Shown here piece after piece: positions 12,486 through 23,925 of a stretch of DNA of 64,000 nucleotides (position 1 is its first letter; each line of letters opens with the position of its first letter). Source of the DNA: Clonostachys chloroleuca (lineage: Eukaryota > Ascomycota > Sordariomycetes > Hypocreales > Bionectriaceae). A program made the translations under genes and the position numbers. The notes below the pieces were generated by a model. The model did no database searches. It worked only from the letters and a program-made list of their open reading frames with translations, and was not told where the DNA came from. Location of the stretch: contig JBANAY010000004.1 in NCBI GenBank assembly GCA_037952775.1, forward strand, positions 9,238,001 through 9,302,000, written 5' to 3'.

Positions 12486-15273
12486 GTGTTTCTTACCGAA
12501 ATCAGCGACGAACTGTGGAAAGAGGCGAATGCGGAAAAGACAGCCTTGCTAGCTCTCATGCATCAAGTTCGTGCCAAGCTCGATAAGAGCAATCCCGCTA
12601 CGTCACATATCTGTAGGCTAGACGCAGGAACGTGCTCCTGGGATCAAGTTCTGCAAGAAGTAGAGATCCTAGCTTCTCGGTGGTCATCGTCTCCGAAAAG
12701 AGCCTCAAAGATGCTCCATTTAGATCGCTTGGGGAGGAACTCCGAGGCCTTCCAAGTATGGATAGGGTTGCTACCCGTGGGGGATTTCGGATCCAGGTCA
12801 ATTCCTCAACCGTTGTGTCTGCGCGTGTGAATATGACTGACAAGAGCTATAGCATATGCGGCGTTTTCACGATAGCTCTCAATGTATACTCTCTGGTCTC
12901 CGTGAGATGACAAACAAACATGAGCTAATACACAAGTAGGCTGCTGGTCAATACGTGAAGGTAGAACGCGATCATCGATGCACTCGCCCAGATACCAGAG
13001 GCGGTCAGCGACACCAGACGATACATCAAGCTCTACGCTGAAACCAAAGATCACCGACTTGAAGAAAGGACTTTTGATCTTTATCTGTCGATTCTGAAGG
13101 CACTGAATCACATTATGAGATTCTTTGCTGAGCGATCTGTCAGTTAGTTGATCATGGCCCTCGTATATATGCTGCCGACTCATGACTTGTTTTAACGCAA
13201 CTTTCCCAGATAAATTTGCTGGATCTCTGTTCAAGCAAAATTCATACCAAAAGGAACTCTTTTTGAGCATAGACAACATCAAGGTTCAGGTCTCGCGGGT
13301 CAAGGAGGAGTCTGAGCACTGCATGCAGAGACGTGTAGCAGATATGCAAAAGTCCATCGTCAACACGGACCAGAATGCCACCAAGTCGTTGCAACTTCTC
13401 CAGGCACTATACAACCAGCTCATCCTACAAGAGCCACGCTCTTCATTTGACCAAGGTGAGCATGAACGCAAGAACCATTCCACCGACAGGCACTGATGGT
13501 GATAAAACCCCCTCACTGTGTTGTCTTTCATTGTGTTAAAGGTTAAAAAGCTTTTCTATTCAAAGTATCCTCTTTCGAACCCTGATTTCTTCCACACCTT
13601 TTCCTCCCTTCTTGTTATGCCGCCCTACTTGTTCTTCTCGTTAACAGTAATCTGCTTGAATGATACCGCCTTGGGTACAAGGAATCAGAACCACTCTAAC
13701 CCCTGACTCCTTAACGCCGAGATAGCCTCGGTATCGAGTTTATCCTCGGGCATACGCCCAAGGATATCCTCCCTAAAGTAATATAGGGCCTTGACCTGCT
13801 CCTCAGAGAGGCTATTAAGTATATATATTAATCCAGCTCCTTAATCTCGTTGGTTTTGATAGCCTTTGCAAAGCTAGCAAGCTTATAGTTGCTGGTGCTG
13901 ACCTTGGGCTTTGTTATATTTAGGCGGGTAATCTTATTACCTTTGAGAGAAGGCACTGGGATCTCGTCTTTTGCTATAATCCTGATTATTGGTAAACAGC
14001 GAAGGCTGCGGGCGTATCAGTGTCAGTGCTCTGGCCAAGGGGCTACTGGTACTTACTGGGTTAGTTAATTCGCGCTTGGTGTATTGAAGTGTTTGGATTG
14101 GTGTACAAGTGTACAAGGAAGCCAGGTGAAGAGGGCAGCTTTAGTAGTCATTCGATGCGCAGCTCGTCCTAACAGCAAGCGAGTTATCGGTATAAAGGTT
14201 TATAGAGTTTTCTGCTGTATAAATGTAGCCTTAGGCTAGCAAAGCTTTTTATTTTAACCTTTCGTATTTATTATATTGAATTATTGGGTCTGACTTCTTC
14301 TTTTGTTTTAACTTTCTATCAAAACTCTCTCCGGTGATAAAACATCGTTAGGTGACAACATGGGATTGCTAGGAAGAAAACGGTTACGTACGAGGATGCA
14401 CGATATATACTGCTTTTCAGGAGGTTCTGGGACTGACGATGGATTTTAAGGAGCACCTGCCTCGTATAATAAGAAGCAGTTGGACAGCCTTTGAACAGCA
14501 CTTCAATATAACGATGCTGCTGTATCTAGGGACATTCAAACATGCCTACGAAATGGCTATGCCTTGGACGAAGCGTTCTAAGCCAAGGCAGCAGAGCTCA
14601 TTGAAAGCCCGGAGCTCAAGAATTTCATCGTCAGGAATGCGAACCTTGGAATGTTGCTCATCAACGGGAATGAAGACATGTCTACCACTGAGGGAGTGTC
14701 TCCGGTTAGCCTGGTGTCTGCAAGAATAGCAGTTGCTTCTAAGAGTACGCCTCAAGCCCTAAGCCTCTCCTTTTTCTGCACGGAGCATCGTCCATACGGC
14801 GGCCCTCCTGGCCCACCTGCGCCTGCATCAATGATGGCTAGTCTGACTGCCCAACTTCTCACCAAAATGGAAGCAAAATCTTTCAACATCGACCTGACCT
14901 TTTGTGACGACCTCGAGGCGGAGGATATTCCCGGGCTGAATCCAAAAACCCTGTGTCTCATATTCTCGAGACTCGCGAAACAGCTACCCGAGGGTACGAT
15001 TTTGATCTGTCTCATTGATGGGATCGATATGTACGAGACGGGCGGTTTTCGGGAAGATGTCAATACGATTATGAGAAGACTGTCGAGGCAGGTTTCAAAG
15101 CGAACCAACGTGGTATTCAAGCTGATTGTTACTTGCACCGGTCGGGCCAGGGCGATTCAGACCCATTTCGCGTCTGTCATCAACATAGAGGAATCAGTGG
15201 AGCCAGACGACTCATCTCGATGGAGAATTGACAATTCTAATATTTTAGGAGACTTACAAGACAAGGAACCTTG
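12486..15273 (+). pseudogene. Degenerate NACHT-like/DUF7708-type fungal gene interrupted by a transposon relic
   Basis: Fragments of one gene lie in order on the plus strand. 12486-12796 has CSWDQVLQEVE, LDRLGRNSEAF and IGLLPVGDFGS. It is followed by SICGVFTIAL (12850-12885), then 12943-13140 with AAGQYVKVERD and RRYIKLYAET to ALNHIMRFFAERS. Then 13207-13455 (coiled-coil-like, KEESEHCMQRRVADMQKS) and 14440-15273 (MLLINGNED, PAPASMMASLTAQLL, LPEGTILICLIDGID, VVFKLIVTCTGRA, DDSSRWRI). This order matches a widespread uncharacterised fungal family with a DUF7708-like N-terminus. In-frame stops lie at 14447-14449, 14492-14494 and 14579-14581, where glutamine or arginine would be expected. The segment 13705-14222 is a transposon relic. 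No ATG was found for the first exon. The gene is dead. Confidence 0.75.
13705..14222 (-). mobile_element. Transposon relic, copy B
   Basis: Read on the minus strand this copy starts with CAGCAGAAAACTCTATAAACC and follows copy A (1-335) through the shared GCCCTCTTCACCTGGCTTCCTT block and the shared intron-like segment. It then continues further inward, giving coding-like sequence such as EEQVKALYYFREDILGRMPE with frame breaks. It lies in the gap between two blocks of the degenerate NACHT-like gene, so the insertion contributed to that gene's loss or landed in an already dead gene. The superfamily was not recognised. Confidence 0.65.
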
Positions 15274-15621
15274 ATAGATATTTTGCTTAAAAAAAGGGGG
15301 GGGGGTAGGGTTATTAGGGGCAAATCACAAATCGAGGCCATCCTGTGAACAGCGCCTTTTTAGACTGGAGCAAGACAACAGCCTATGGGCTTGAGCATAG
15401 TAGTTAATGAAAGCTCGCTTGTGTTAATGCTAATGGGTTGTTTGCAAACGAGATGAGATAATAAACAAACCAGCTTTGTTTCAGAGATGGAAACAGAAGA
15501 AAGACAATTTCTCGGCTCTCTGACTGATGATGTCATTCAAGCACAGCGCGCTCCTGCTCTTTTCTCCAGCGTCAGGTGGCCTACCCTAGAGTTTGGAGGG
15601 GCAACCTCCACATTACGGATA

Positions 15622-17474
15622 AGTTCCAACCCTAGTCAACCGAACACCCCCCTCAACCGAACACCAAGATGAAAATCGCGATAGATTTAAAAATCAACAC
15701 AGCAACGTTAATTCAATAGATATTCAAAAGAGAAGCTATTCAAGTTGCCAGACAAAGCATAGCTCTTCAAAGATATAATTTTCTAATTCATCTGGTGCCT
15801 CTATCTCATCTGGGATCGCAGTGTACCGGTCAGCTTGTTCAGCTAGCTGTTCAACTGTTGCGAACTTGCTATTTGGATTAGGAAGCAATCGAGCCCGTTT
15901 TTTCGGCCTGAGCATCTCATTTTGCCTCTCTAATTGCGTGATCTTCGCTGTGTTAATTGATATCTTCACTTGTTGCTCGTCAAGACCCTTGCAAATCTTC
16001 CGGAATAGCAGTCTCATCGGTGGATCGATTTGCTTGTCATCGATAAAATCACGAATGATCTTCCGGACCTGGTGGCTGCCCTTAGGCGTTGAGATATAAT
16101 GTTCATGATCATCTTTACGCTTCATCCCGGCCCTTGGAGGAGTTGAGGGAGGTGAGGGTGCCCGGAAGGGTCCCATGAGCGGCTGTAATACATACGGACT
16201 CATCAGCGGCTTTGTAATATTAACTGGCCACAAGCCGGATGCCTTCCAGCCGGAGCGAATATTCGTAGCTGTTAGACCAACTAATCGAGCCTTGTAATAA
16301 CACTCTAGGAAGGTCATCTTGCTAATTGGCGAGGAATCAATTAGAATATCCTTCTTCGCAAGCTCATCGCGATAGGCTCTCTTTATCGGCGAAAAGACTG
16401 AGAGGTCAAGCGGCTGTAAAACATGCGATGAATGCGACGGCAGGAAAAGAAGGAATATATCATTCTGGAAGCATCTGATCATAAATTCATCGGTTGTATG
16501 ACTTCCGTAGCTATCAAGGATAAGCAGCCTAGGCCTCTTCGTCTCGGGCTTCGTCAACGGGATGAAGATTAGGTCTAGCCATGCAAGAGCGATCTCGTCA
16601 TTAGTCCAGCCTGTTGCAGAAGCTGTAAAAAACCACTCCTTATACGGTTCAACTTCAGGAGGAAACCACTGCCGTTCAACCCACTTCCCTTGGAAGATAC
16701 AAAGGGGAGGAAGAGCCCGACCTAGGGCATTAATAGATTCAACAGCAGTTATCAAATCCCGCGATCCTGACTGTTGTAGGAGGGTATATCGCTTCCTTGA
16801 CGATCCAAGCACCAGCCCGTTGCCTCTGACTCCCTCCATAATACCGGCTTCATCCATATTCCAACGGTCTCCTGGAGCGATGAGTTTGATAGCCGGATTG
16901 TTCATTATTGTAAAGAAATCCTTGACCCGATCAGTTGTAGCCCCATTAACGCGAAGGAGGTCAATTCGCTTGCCTCGTAATGTCTTGATTTCCGGGTGCC
17001 GTCTCAAGAAGCCCTCCAACCAGTGCTTTCCAAGACGCGCTGGAGGGTCTGAAGCCGGGAGCAATGATGAGGCTATCGTAATAACCTGGCTATGCGAAGG
17101 AGCATTGCTGATAGAGTCTTGAGTTAATACCCACCCGATGAGATCCCTTTCCTGCTTCGCTGAGAGGCGTTGACGGGCTTCTGCGATTACTCTGCGTGGC
17201 TTGCTGCCGTTGACACGGTCGTACAATGTAGTCAATGGGATACCCCAGAGCTTCGCAGCCTTACGCAGGCCCATACCCTCATTGTTGGCCGAAATCGCCC
17301 GTTGAAGTGCGTCTTCTATGTAGTTTTTCATTGCGAGTTCAATGATATATAAATCAATTGAATTGGATAAGAATTGGTGAAGATATCGCGTAAATTGAAG
17401 GAAGGTAACGTGAGTGTGGATGGAAAAAAAAGTGTTCGGTTGAGGGGGGTGTTCGGTTGACTAGGGTTGGAACT
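15622..17474 (-). mobile_element. Complete Fot1/pogo-type (Tc1-mariner) DNA transposon, 1853 bp
   Basis: Perfect 43-bp terminal inverted repeats lie at 15622-15664 and 17432-17474 and begin AGTTCCAACCCTAGTCAACC. Each repeat carries two copies of TCAACCGAACAC, likely transposase-binding sites. A TA dinucleotide flanks each side (15620-15621 and 17475-17476), the expected target duplication. A single uninterrupted transposase frame fills the interior. The combination of intact ends, perfect repeats and an intact frame points to a recent insertion that may still be able to move. Confidence 0.93.
15736..17331 (-). CDS. Fot1/pogo-like transposase (CENP-B HTH plus DDE)
   Basis: Single-exon 531-aa transposase that cuts and pastes its own element. 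The N-terminus has a psq-type helix-turn-helix (about residues 1-45, LRKAAKLWGIPLTTLYDRV). It is followed by a CENP-B-like DNA-binding helix-turn-helix (about 70-130, WLEGFLRRHPEIKTLRGK). The catalytic triad is visible as NMDEAGI (about residue 165), LILDSYGSH (about 272) and LQPLDLSVFSPIKRAY (about 308), an all-aspartate DDD arrangement usual for Fot1/pogo. The C-terminus is basic and contains a coiled-coil-like stretch (VKISINTAKITQLERQNEML). No internal stop or frame break was seen, and length agrees with active Fot1-family proteins. Confidence 0.92.
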   Translation of the reverse strand: MKNYIEDALQRAISANNEGMGLRKAAKLWGIPLTTLYDRVNGSKPRRVIAEARQRLSAKQERDLIGWVLTQDSISNAPSHSQVITIASSLLPASDPPARLGKHWLEGFLRRHPEIKTLRGKRIDLLRVNGATTDRVKDFFTIMNNPAIKLIAPGDRWNMDEAGIMEGVRGNGLVLGSSRKRYTLLQQSGSRDLITAVESINALGRALPPLCIFQGKWVERQWFPPEVEPYKEWFFTASATGWTNDEIALAWLDLIFIPLTKPETKRPRLLILDSYGSHTTDEFMIRCFQNDIFLLFLPSHSSHVLQPLDLSVFSPIKRAYRDELAKKDILIDSSPISKMTFLECYYKARLVGLTATNIRSGWKASGLWPVNITKPLMSPYVLQPLMGPFRAPSPPSTPPRAGMKRKDDHEHYISTPKGSHQVRKIIRDFIDDKQIDPPMRLLFRKICKGLDEQQVKISINTAKITQLERQNEMLRPKKRARLLPNPNSKFATVEQLAEQADRYTAIPDEIEAPDELENYIFEELCFVWQLE

Positions 17475-18335
17475 TACCCCACGAGCCAATTGAGCATCAT
17501 CATGATCAAAATAATGCATACAGCGCGCTGCAACACTCTACAATTTGACCTCCTACCAACAAACCGAGACAAGCCCGAGACAGGATTTTCGATATCTACT
17601 CTCTATGAATGCGGTTCCAAAACGGCCCTAGTCACGCTCTAAGGCCAGCTCCCGTCCAAGGCCTATAGACTAAGATCTCATATTTGGAGACTAGTCTATA
17701 TTCTAATTACCCAGGGCACACGAATCAGCAAAAATATAGCTTTCCACAGCATACACGGAACTTTGACCGAAAACCTAGGCCAAGACGAACGCAGTAAATG
17801 CCGGAAAACGATAGCAACGGCCGTCTTTGCCCGACTTTATTTTCGTGCCGGGAATAAAGCCCACTCTATACGCTTGTAAGCTTATCTGGACGACGAATCT
17901 CGACAAGGCACCACGGTCACTCGGCAAATGACGTATACCAGGGGTATGGGCAGATAACACGCTGAAAAGGAAGGTGATGGCCTTTTCCTAGGGAGGAGGA
18001 GGGGCATCATTGGCAACCCCGGCCATCGGACAAAACTCCGACCACTTTCTGCCAATGGGGGTTTTGCTTTGGTGGGATCGTCATGATGGGTAAGCCCCCT
18101 CTATCTCCATAATTTGATCAATTAGCCTAAGAGACAATGTAGGAGGCAGCCGATGATGCATTCTCATGAAATCCCGCATGACGAAGGACGATATGGTAGC
18201 ACTGTTCCGGCATGGTGGAGAGCGGTAGGAACGGGGTATAAAGCTCGGCCTAGTTCCCGCGACCGGCTCGGAGTGTCCCAAAGGTTGAAATCGATATCGG
18301 AATACATCTCCCACACACGTCCCAACCGAGTCACC
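17475..18335. promoter_or_regulatory. Upstream region of the carboxypeptidase gene with a TATA box
   Basis: No gene is supported between the transposon and the carboxypeptidase ATG. A TATAAAG at 18237-18243, about 95 bp before the start codon, is a plausible core promoter. A G-rich tract (AGGGAGGAGGAGGGG) lies at 17990-18004. The ATG is in a good fungal context (GTCACCATG). Confidence 0.45.
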
Positions 18336-20073
18336 ATGCGCGAGGTCTTTGCTCGCGGCTTCCAGTGCTACGGTGCTCTCGCAGTCCTAGTCTCGACCGC
18401 GACAGCACAATCCGGTGGCATCCAAAGGGGTCTGCAGTATGGCGAAAATTGGGTTCCAACCACAAAGGATTCTGAGCTGGTTGCGAAGAACTTTCCAGAC
18501 GTGAACATCACCCTCCTCTCTCCTGCGTTTCTCAACCCAGAGACGGTCCCTGAGGCTTTCTCTGAAGGGAAAGATGGGCCCACGGACGATGCTGTGTTGG
18601 GTAAGTTGCTTCGAGAAGCTTGCGAGTTGCAATCACACCGGCTAACAAAACAGATTCTTTCATCCGCAAACTGGCTGACCGCAATTCCTGGATGGATTAT
18701 CAACCTTCTGACTTCAAGTCGGAGGAGGGACGAACGCTCCCGTATATTCACCTATCATCGGGCTCTAACAGCACAAAACTCCGAGTATATTTGCAAGGGG
18801 CAATCCATGGAAACGAGCCTGCAGCCGACCAATCGATCCTAGCATTTCTAGGAAAACTGGATGCAGACAAAGCTTGGGCCGAGTCCATACTCGAGCATAT
18901 AGAGATTAAGATTCTTGCTCGCTACAATGTTGATGGGGTGTCATATTTCCAACGCCAGCTAGCATGTAACCTGGACCCCAACAGGGACCATATTAAGCTC
19001 ATGCGAGAGCAGACGAGACAGATCAAACGGATCGTGAGCGAATGGAACCCACATATTGCCATTGACATGCGTGAGTCTTCCACACTACCATCTAGTGCGT
19101 AACTAACATGCACGGAATAGACGAGTTTACGGCGACAACTATATTCGGTGGAAGCTACCAGCATGGCGCTGATGCCCTGCTCTCAGGAGGCATCAACCCG
19201 AACATTCACCCCGAGATTCGCAAGCAAGTTTTGGATGTCTTCATCCCCCACATCGGGAACGCCTTGGAAGCATACGAGATCCGATGGGAGCCGTATGTGA
19301 CTGGGTCCTCCAACACGACGATAGGGTCCCCCATCACACTGCAGGAAGCAGTCACGGAGGCACGAACTGGTCGAAATGCAGTGGGACTTACCCAGACCAT
19401 CTCTTTTCTTTGTGAAATGCGGGGAATCAGGATCGCCAACCAGCATTTCCAGCGCCGTGTAGCTACCGCGTTGTTAAAAATCACTGCCATCCTAGAACTA
19501 GCGAGGGACCACTACGACAGCGTCTTGTCTACCGTGGAAAAGGCGAGGGAAGAGTTTATCAACAGCGATGATGACATCGTTGTCACCGACTCATACATCT
19601 CTGAGAATAGAACATTCACCATGATTGATCGAACTAACGGTAGCGTAGTCCAAGCACCGATCAATTTCATCAGCACGACGCCCTCCGTCGCCAACCTCAC
19701 TCGGCCCAGGCCTGAAGCGTACATCATCCCAAGGACATGGTTCGATATCGCCGAGAGGCTTAAGATCCTCGGCCTCGAGGTCGAAACGATCAAGGAGCAG
19801 TTTACAGGAACTGTCGAGACCCTGATTGCCACATCGTCGAGCGTGGACACCGAACTCTACGAAGGCCAATTCCTCAACACGGTGACGACGAACTCGACGA
19901 GCCGGGAGATTGTCCTACCTGCTGGCAGTTTCTACGTGAGCACGAGGCAGCAGAATTCAGCCCTGGCTTTTATTGCGTTGGAGCCGGAAAACATTGATAG
20001 TTTTGTCACGTTTAACATTATTCCTCTTGAGACCGGCATGGAGTATCCCGTCTTTCGCATCCCGAGAGCTTGA
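18336..20073 (+). CDS. Secreted M14-family zinc metallocarboxypeptidase
   Basis: Three exons (18336-18600, 18654-19070, 19121-20073) encode 544 aa. The enzyme should release C-terminal residues from peptides outside the cell or in the vacuole. The first ~25 residues are a signal peptide ending near ATAQS. Zinc-site landmarks of M14 peptidases are seen: HGNEPA (His and Glu ligands, about residue 158), RYNVDG and DPNRDH in the substrate pocket, DMHEFT for the third ligand (the His codon is split by intron 2), and FLCEMRGI with the catalytic Glu. The C-terminal ~200 residues (after AREEFINSDDD) are beyond the catalytic core and resemble the extra domain of fungal M14 homologues. Several N-x-S/T sites occur. 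The gene looks intact and stands alone. Confidence 0.88.
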
Positions 20074-22190
20074 TATTCTTTGTAGGAGCAACAAGAAATT
20101 AGGGTATTTTCGATCAGCCAATTATATCTATCACCGAATCACTTGATCAGACTTGTTCATTGTGTTATTCTAAAGTCGTATATCGTCAACATTCCTGCAA
20201 GACAAGGGCTGGTTGGTAGCATCAATTCTTGGTTTGGGTTGTTGGTACATGATTCTAGTACTTACGACCTAAGTCCGGCTTATGGAGGATTTGAATTTTG
20301 ATGATGCCATCAATCTAGACCCCGTTGGCTGGATAGAAGATTGGATACTGCTGGGCGATGTTGATGACGACTCGTGAGCTGACCGCCTAAGTACATGCTT
20401 CTCATATAGTGCGGAGCTTTCAGATCGCAAGGATACTAGCACAAATTAGCATGATAATAGAACTGAAACGGCTCAGGCTAGAGCTTTGTACATACCTAGC
20501 CGTAACATTTCGCGGGGACGAGGTATGAAGCTCGACGTACATGCGAAGAGTTATTTTGACCTTGCCTTGTGGACTGACGTCACCCAAGTAATCACATAGG
20601 CAGACGGCTGCAATGCAAAACATAGGTATTTCTCTCTTTTGCTATGCTACCCAATTGCAAAGGTGCAATTCCGTAAACCTTCTCGCAGAATGGTGAGATC
20701 GCTAACCTCCGGGATTCGGGTCCTGTCTGGATCTCCGATTCAGGCAGCATCAAAGTTTGGCCCGCCCATGACGTCTCGACAAAAGGACATGGTTCCTTTG
20801 CATTTCCTGTAAGCTGCAGGCGTGCGGTGTGTGTGTGCGTGCGTGCGTGGCATCAGGCTTGCCGCAGTCGCAAGACACGAAATTGAGAGGACGCCTTGCG
20901 GGCCTTTGGGCGGCAGATATACATACCTAATTAGGGGACATGTGAATGAGTTGTGTCACGTGTGTAAGATTGTCTGGCAAGGGGGCAGGCTTGGCAGGCC
21001 AACACTATAACGCTGGGAGGTGGTTTGAGCCCCCTGTAAGTACCTACCTGTATGTAGGCAACTTGGCCCCCTTGTCCTCCGATTTTCCGCATGCAGCGTC
21101 TCTAAGATGGTTGGACGTATCTTCTAATGCATGGACGGAGCAGCGTTGATAATCACGGGCAGCCACACCGGTGGAGTCGGCTCCCTGCCCCCGGCTCTGG
21201 GTGCCAACCGGATGACATAGACATTCACACGCAAATCACAGGCGTTTTCGATTCTCAATTCAAATAGCCAAACTCAATCAAAATAGTAGATTAAAAGTAT
21301 AAAACAATTCTTAGAGGTCTATATATCATACAGGTGCCTTTAATAGGTATATTTTATGTATTAGTTGCTAGTTTACTAAATATTACAAAGGTGAAGGGTT
21401 GGGCGATCAGGGAGATCAAAGTACCGTTTGGTGGCAATGCCTTATGTCACCAGTTGCTTGCTGCCTTCGACTAAGAACCAAGCAACCGCTTCTCCGCAGG
21501 GCTGCGACAAAGCAGTGGAGGGAAGAATGCCGGACATGGACCCCTGCCACCACTCCTATTTTCGCTACAGAGACCACCGCACTCGGAGGTGTGTCAGTGT
21601 GTGTGTCGAGATGGCTCTTGGCATGCATGGACTGGCAGAACTGGCTAGGGTGCCTGGGCCATCCAAGTTGATGGACTCGGGTGATGAAGGGATCCACTCA
21701 AACCTGTGAGCGGGCTGGCGATCACATCCAATCAGAGTGCAAAGCCATCAGAGTGCACATCCAATCAGAGTACACGTTGCGTAGGATAGAGCGGGATATG
21801 CGCCCACCCCGGCTGGACCCTGGCTTCCTACCCGTCGTGGGTGGATTTTGGTGGGAGGATCCGGGCGGGGGGTAGGGGGCCAGGGGGCATCACTTTGAGG
21901 TCAGAAGCCTTCACTTTGACATGCGCCAAATACCTACCTATATAAAGCATAGCCCAGCCCAGGCTTGATCGCGAATGTCTGGTCAGCCGTCTCCAATAGC
22001 ATCTTCTCTTCATGTCATAATCAGTACCTCACCAAATCACACCTACTCTGTCACTACTACATAAGCCATGTGGGTGTTCATGCGTCCGCTAGTGTCTGGC
22101 GACAGGCGCAAGTACCTCATATTTACTAATAGTTAGTATTCCATAGAGGGCTCAACAAACCCGAGACTAGATCCTCTATCTCGCGTAGTC
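20074..22190. other. Intergenic region with short repeats
   Basis: No gene is supported. The stretch contains an AT-rich block (21230-21390), a GTGTGTGTGCGTGCGTGCGTG microsatellite-like tract (20828-20849), and short tandem copies of CATCCAATCAGAGT(G/A)CA at 21725-21775. A TATATAAAG at about 21939-21947 is about 250 bp ahead of the small frame at 22191. CCTACCTA tracts occur at 21040-21050 and 21930-21940. Confidence 0.45.
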
Positions 22191-22625
22191 ATGCCCAAAC
22201 GTCCAAGCGCAGCTACTATATCTGGTGCTGCTAGCCCAAGTCAGACAAAACCAGAATCAGTCACCACATCAGGATCCAGCGTAGACAGCCTGGCTCAAGG
22301 CCAACTACCTGTCCCCTCCACCACGGTAGAGGTACAACGCCCAAGGGGTCTCCAGCCAACTCATCGACAGCCTGGTTTGCCTGGTACCGGTAATTCTCTG
22401 GTAGCGGATCAGAATAGTGGCAGCGAGATGCTCAATGCGTGGCTAGCCCAAGACACGGCCGAGGACCCATTCCATGCCATTGCCGCGCTTGCATTCGGCA
22501 CAGGGACGGCTACAATAAGCAAGTCGACGGAAGTTCTTCAGACAATTGACAGTTTATTCGCGAAGCGGGCGGAGCAGGAAGGAACCGTTGCAACATGTGG
22601 CAGCTGGACTGAGGAAGATAGATAA
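22191..22625 (+). CDS. Hypothetical 144-aa protein, low-complexity N-terminus
   Basis: Single-exon frame of 144 codons starting at ATG after a pyrimidine-rich leader. Residues 1-80 are Ser/Pro/Thr/Gln-rich and probably disordered. The C-terminal ~60 residues (EMLNAWLAQDTAEDPFHAI onwards) have a more ordered composition with a possible helix (STEVLQTIDSLFAKR). No domain was recognised and no signal peptide or membrane segment is seen. It could be a chance frame; the upstream TATATAAAG and the lack of competing long frames are the only support. Confidence 0.35.
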   Translation: MPKRPSAATISGAASPSQTKPESVTTSGSSVDSLAQGQLPVPSTTVEVQRPRGLQPTHRQPGLPGTGNSLVADQNSGSEMLNAWLAQDTAEDPFHAIAALAFGTGTATISKSTEVLQTIDSLFAKRAEQEGTVATCGSWTEEDR

Positions 22626-23925
22626 GGGGGTCTGAATAGAGCAGCTGTCCATGTTAGTTCGTGGGCGTTCTTGGGGCGATGTACTTAGGGCCAAATCCTT
22701 GACGTTTTCTATGTACTCCATATGATATTTACGACCCAATCGTTGTATTTTGCTTGATAAAATGATTGACCAAGATGCCCCTGGCCATCTTGAGTATGTT
22801 GGTTGCTCTCAGGTGGCGGGTCGCTTGGCCGTGCGGCGGGGCGGATCTCTGAAGGAGTGGAGTGGCCCCTTCGCTTCACCACTGTCAGCCCACCGCACCG
22901 AGCTATCCTTCCATATCGGGATATCTGAGGGTCTGCAGCCAAATGCCTACCTACCTAATGTACCGACGGTGTAAACTTCCCCACTGTGGCCACGACAACA
23001 CGAGGCGCAGCGCCGCCAGCTGCAGGCCGAATTTGGGTTACAGTGCAGGCTCCACCTTCACCATGTCTTCCACACCACCAACCGCAAGCCCTAGCCGGCT
23101 GCAGCGCACCAACCGAGTCAGGATGCAGGCACATCCGTCTCCGCCTTCCCAGCGGTCATCGGCAATCAGATGGGTCGCACAGTGGTCCGGATTTTAGATC
23201 AGTCCCGTGCCTCATTCCTCCATCAACTCCAAGCACGACAAATGCCCCCAAACCCCTGCTGCATAAGCACGTCACGTCCGCTATGACAGAATTACATCAT
23301 GGCCTGCCCAGCATACGAGCAGCTCGTCGCGGGCGATCTCTACCGCCAAAATACGATGGGGAAGATGCAGTATGTGGGCAAGTTTGACCACCATAATACT
23401 CACGGCATCGACAGTCACCAATACCAGCGTCACAAGGACAGACCGAATGGCTAAGCTCCCCGTGCGGTCGCGTGAGTTAAAGAAAAGAGATATCGAGCGT
23501 GCGAATTTCAATGTACTGAGGGCCGACGTTTCGGAGCCTTCTGCCTGCTATACCAAAGAACGCACACTCCAGTGTTCTCTCGGCGCCGCTGACAGCCAAC
23601 CGCTGAGATCTAATATGCATCGTGCCAGGTCACCCCGTCCATTTGCTTCAAGGATTGCTATTTATACTTGCAGCTCATCGCTTGGGCCTACTTCAATGGG
23701 AACGAAGCTGCTTGATCCTTTTTGGCGCCAAGAGCTTCGCGCTCCTGGGTCACGCTCTGATTGTCAATTGAGGGTTTGATTTTAACTATAGAGCTTCAGA
23801 ATCCTTATTCTACCGCTAAACATCCTTTCCTTTCGAAGAAACAAAAGGAAATCTAGTTCGATTCAAAAACAGAAAATACCTTTCGAGCCACATGCCAATC
23901 CGTGCCTTTGTGAACCCGACCCCTA
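22626..23925. other. Intergenic region, no supported gene
   Basis: Open frames of up to 135 codons overlap in several phases and show no domain. A 51-codon frame at 23298-23453 (MACPAYEQLVAGDLY start, ending RHKDRPNG) has ordinary coding composition but nothing to compare with. A CCTACCTACC tract lies at about 22946-22958. Confidence 0.35.
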
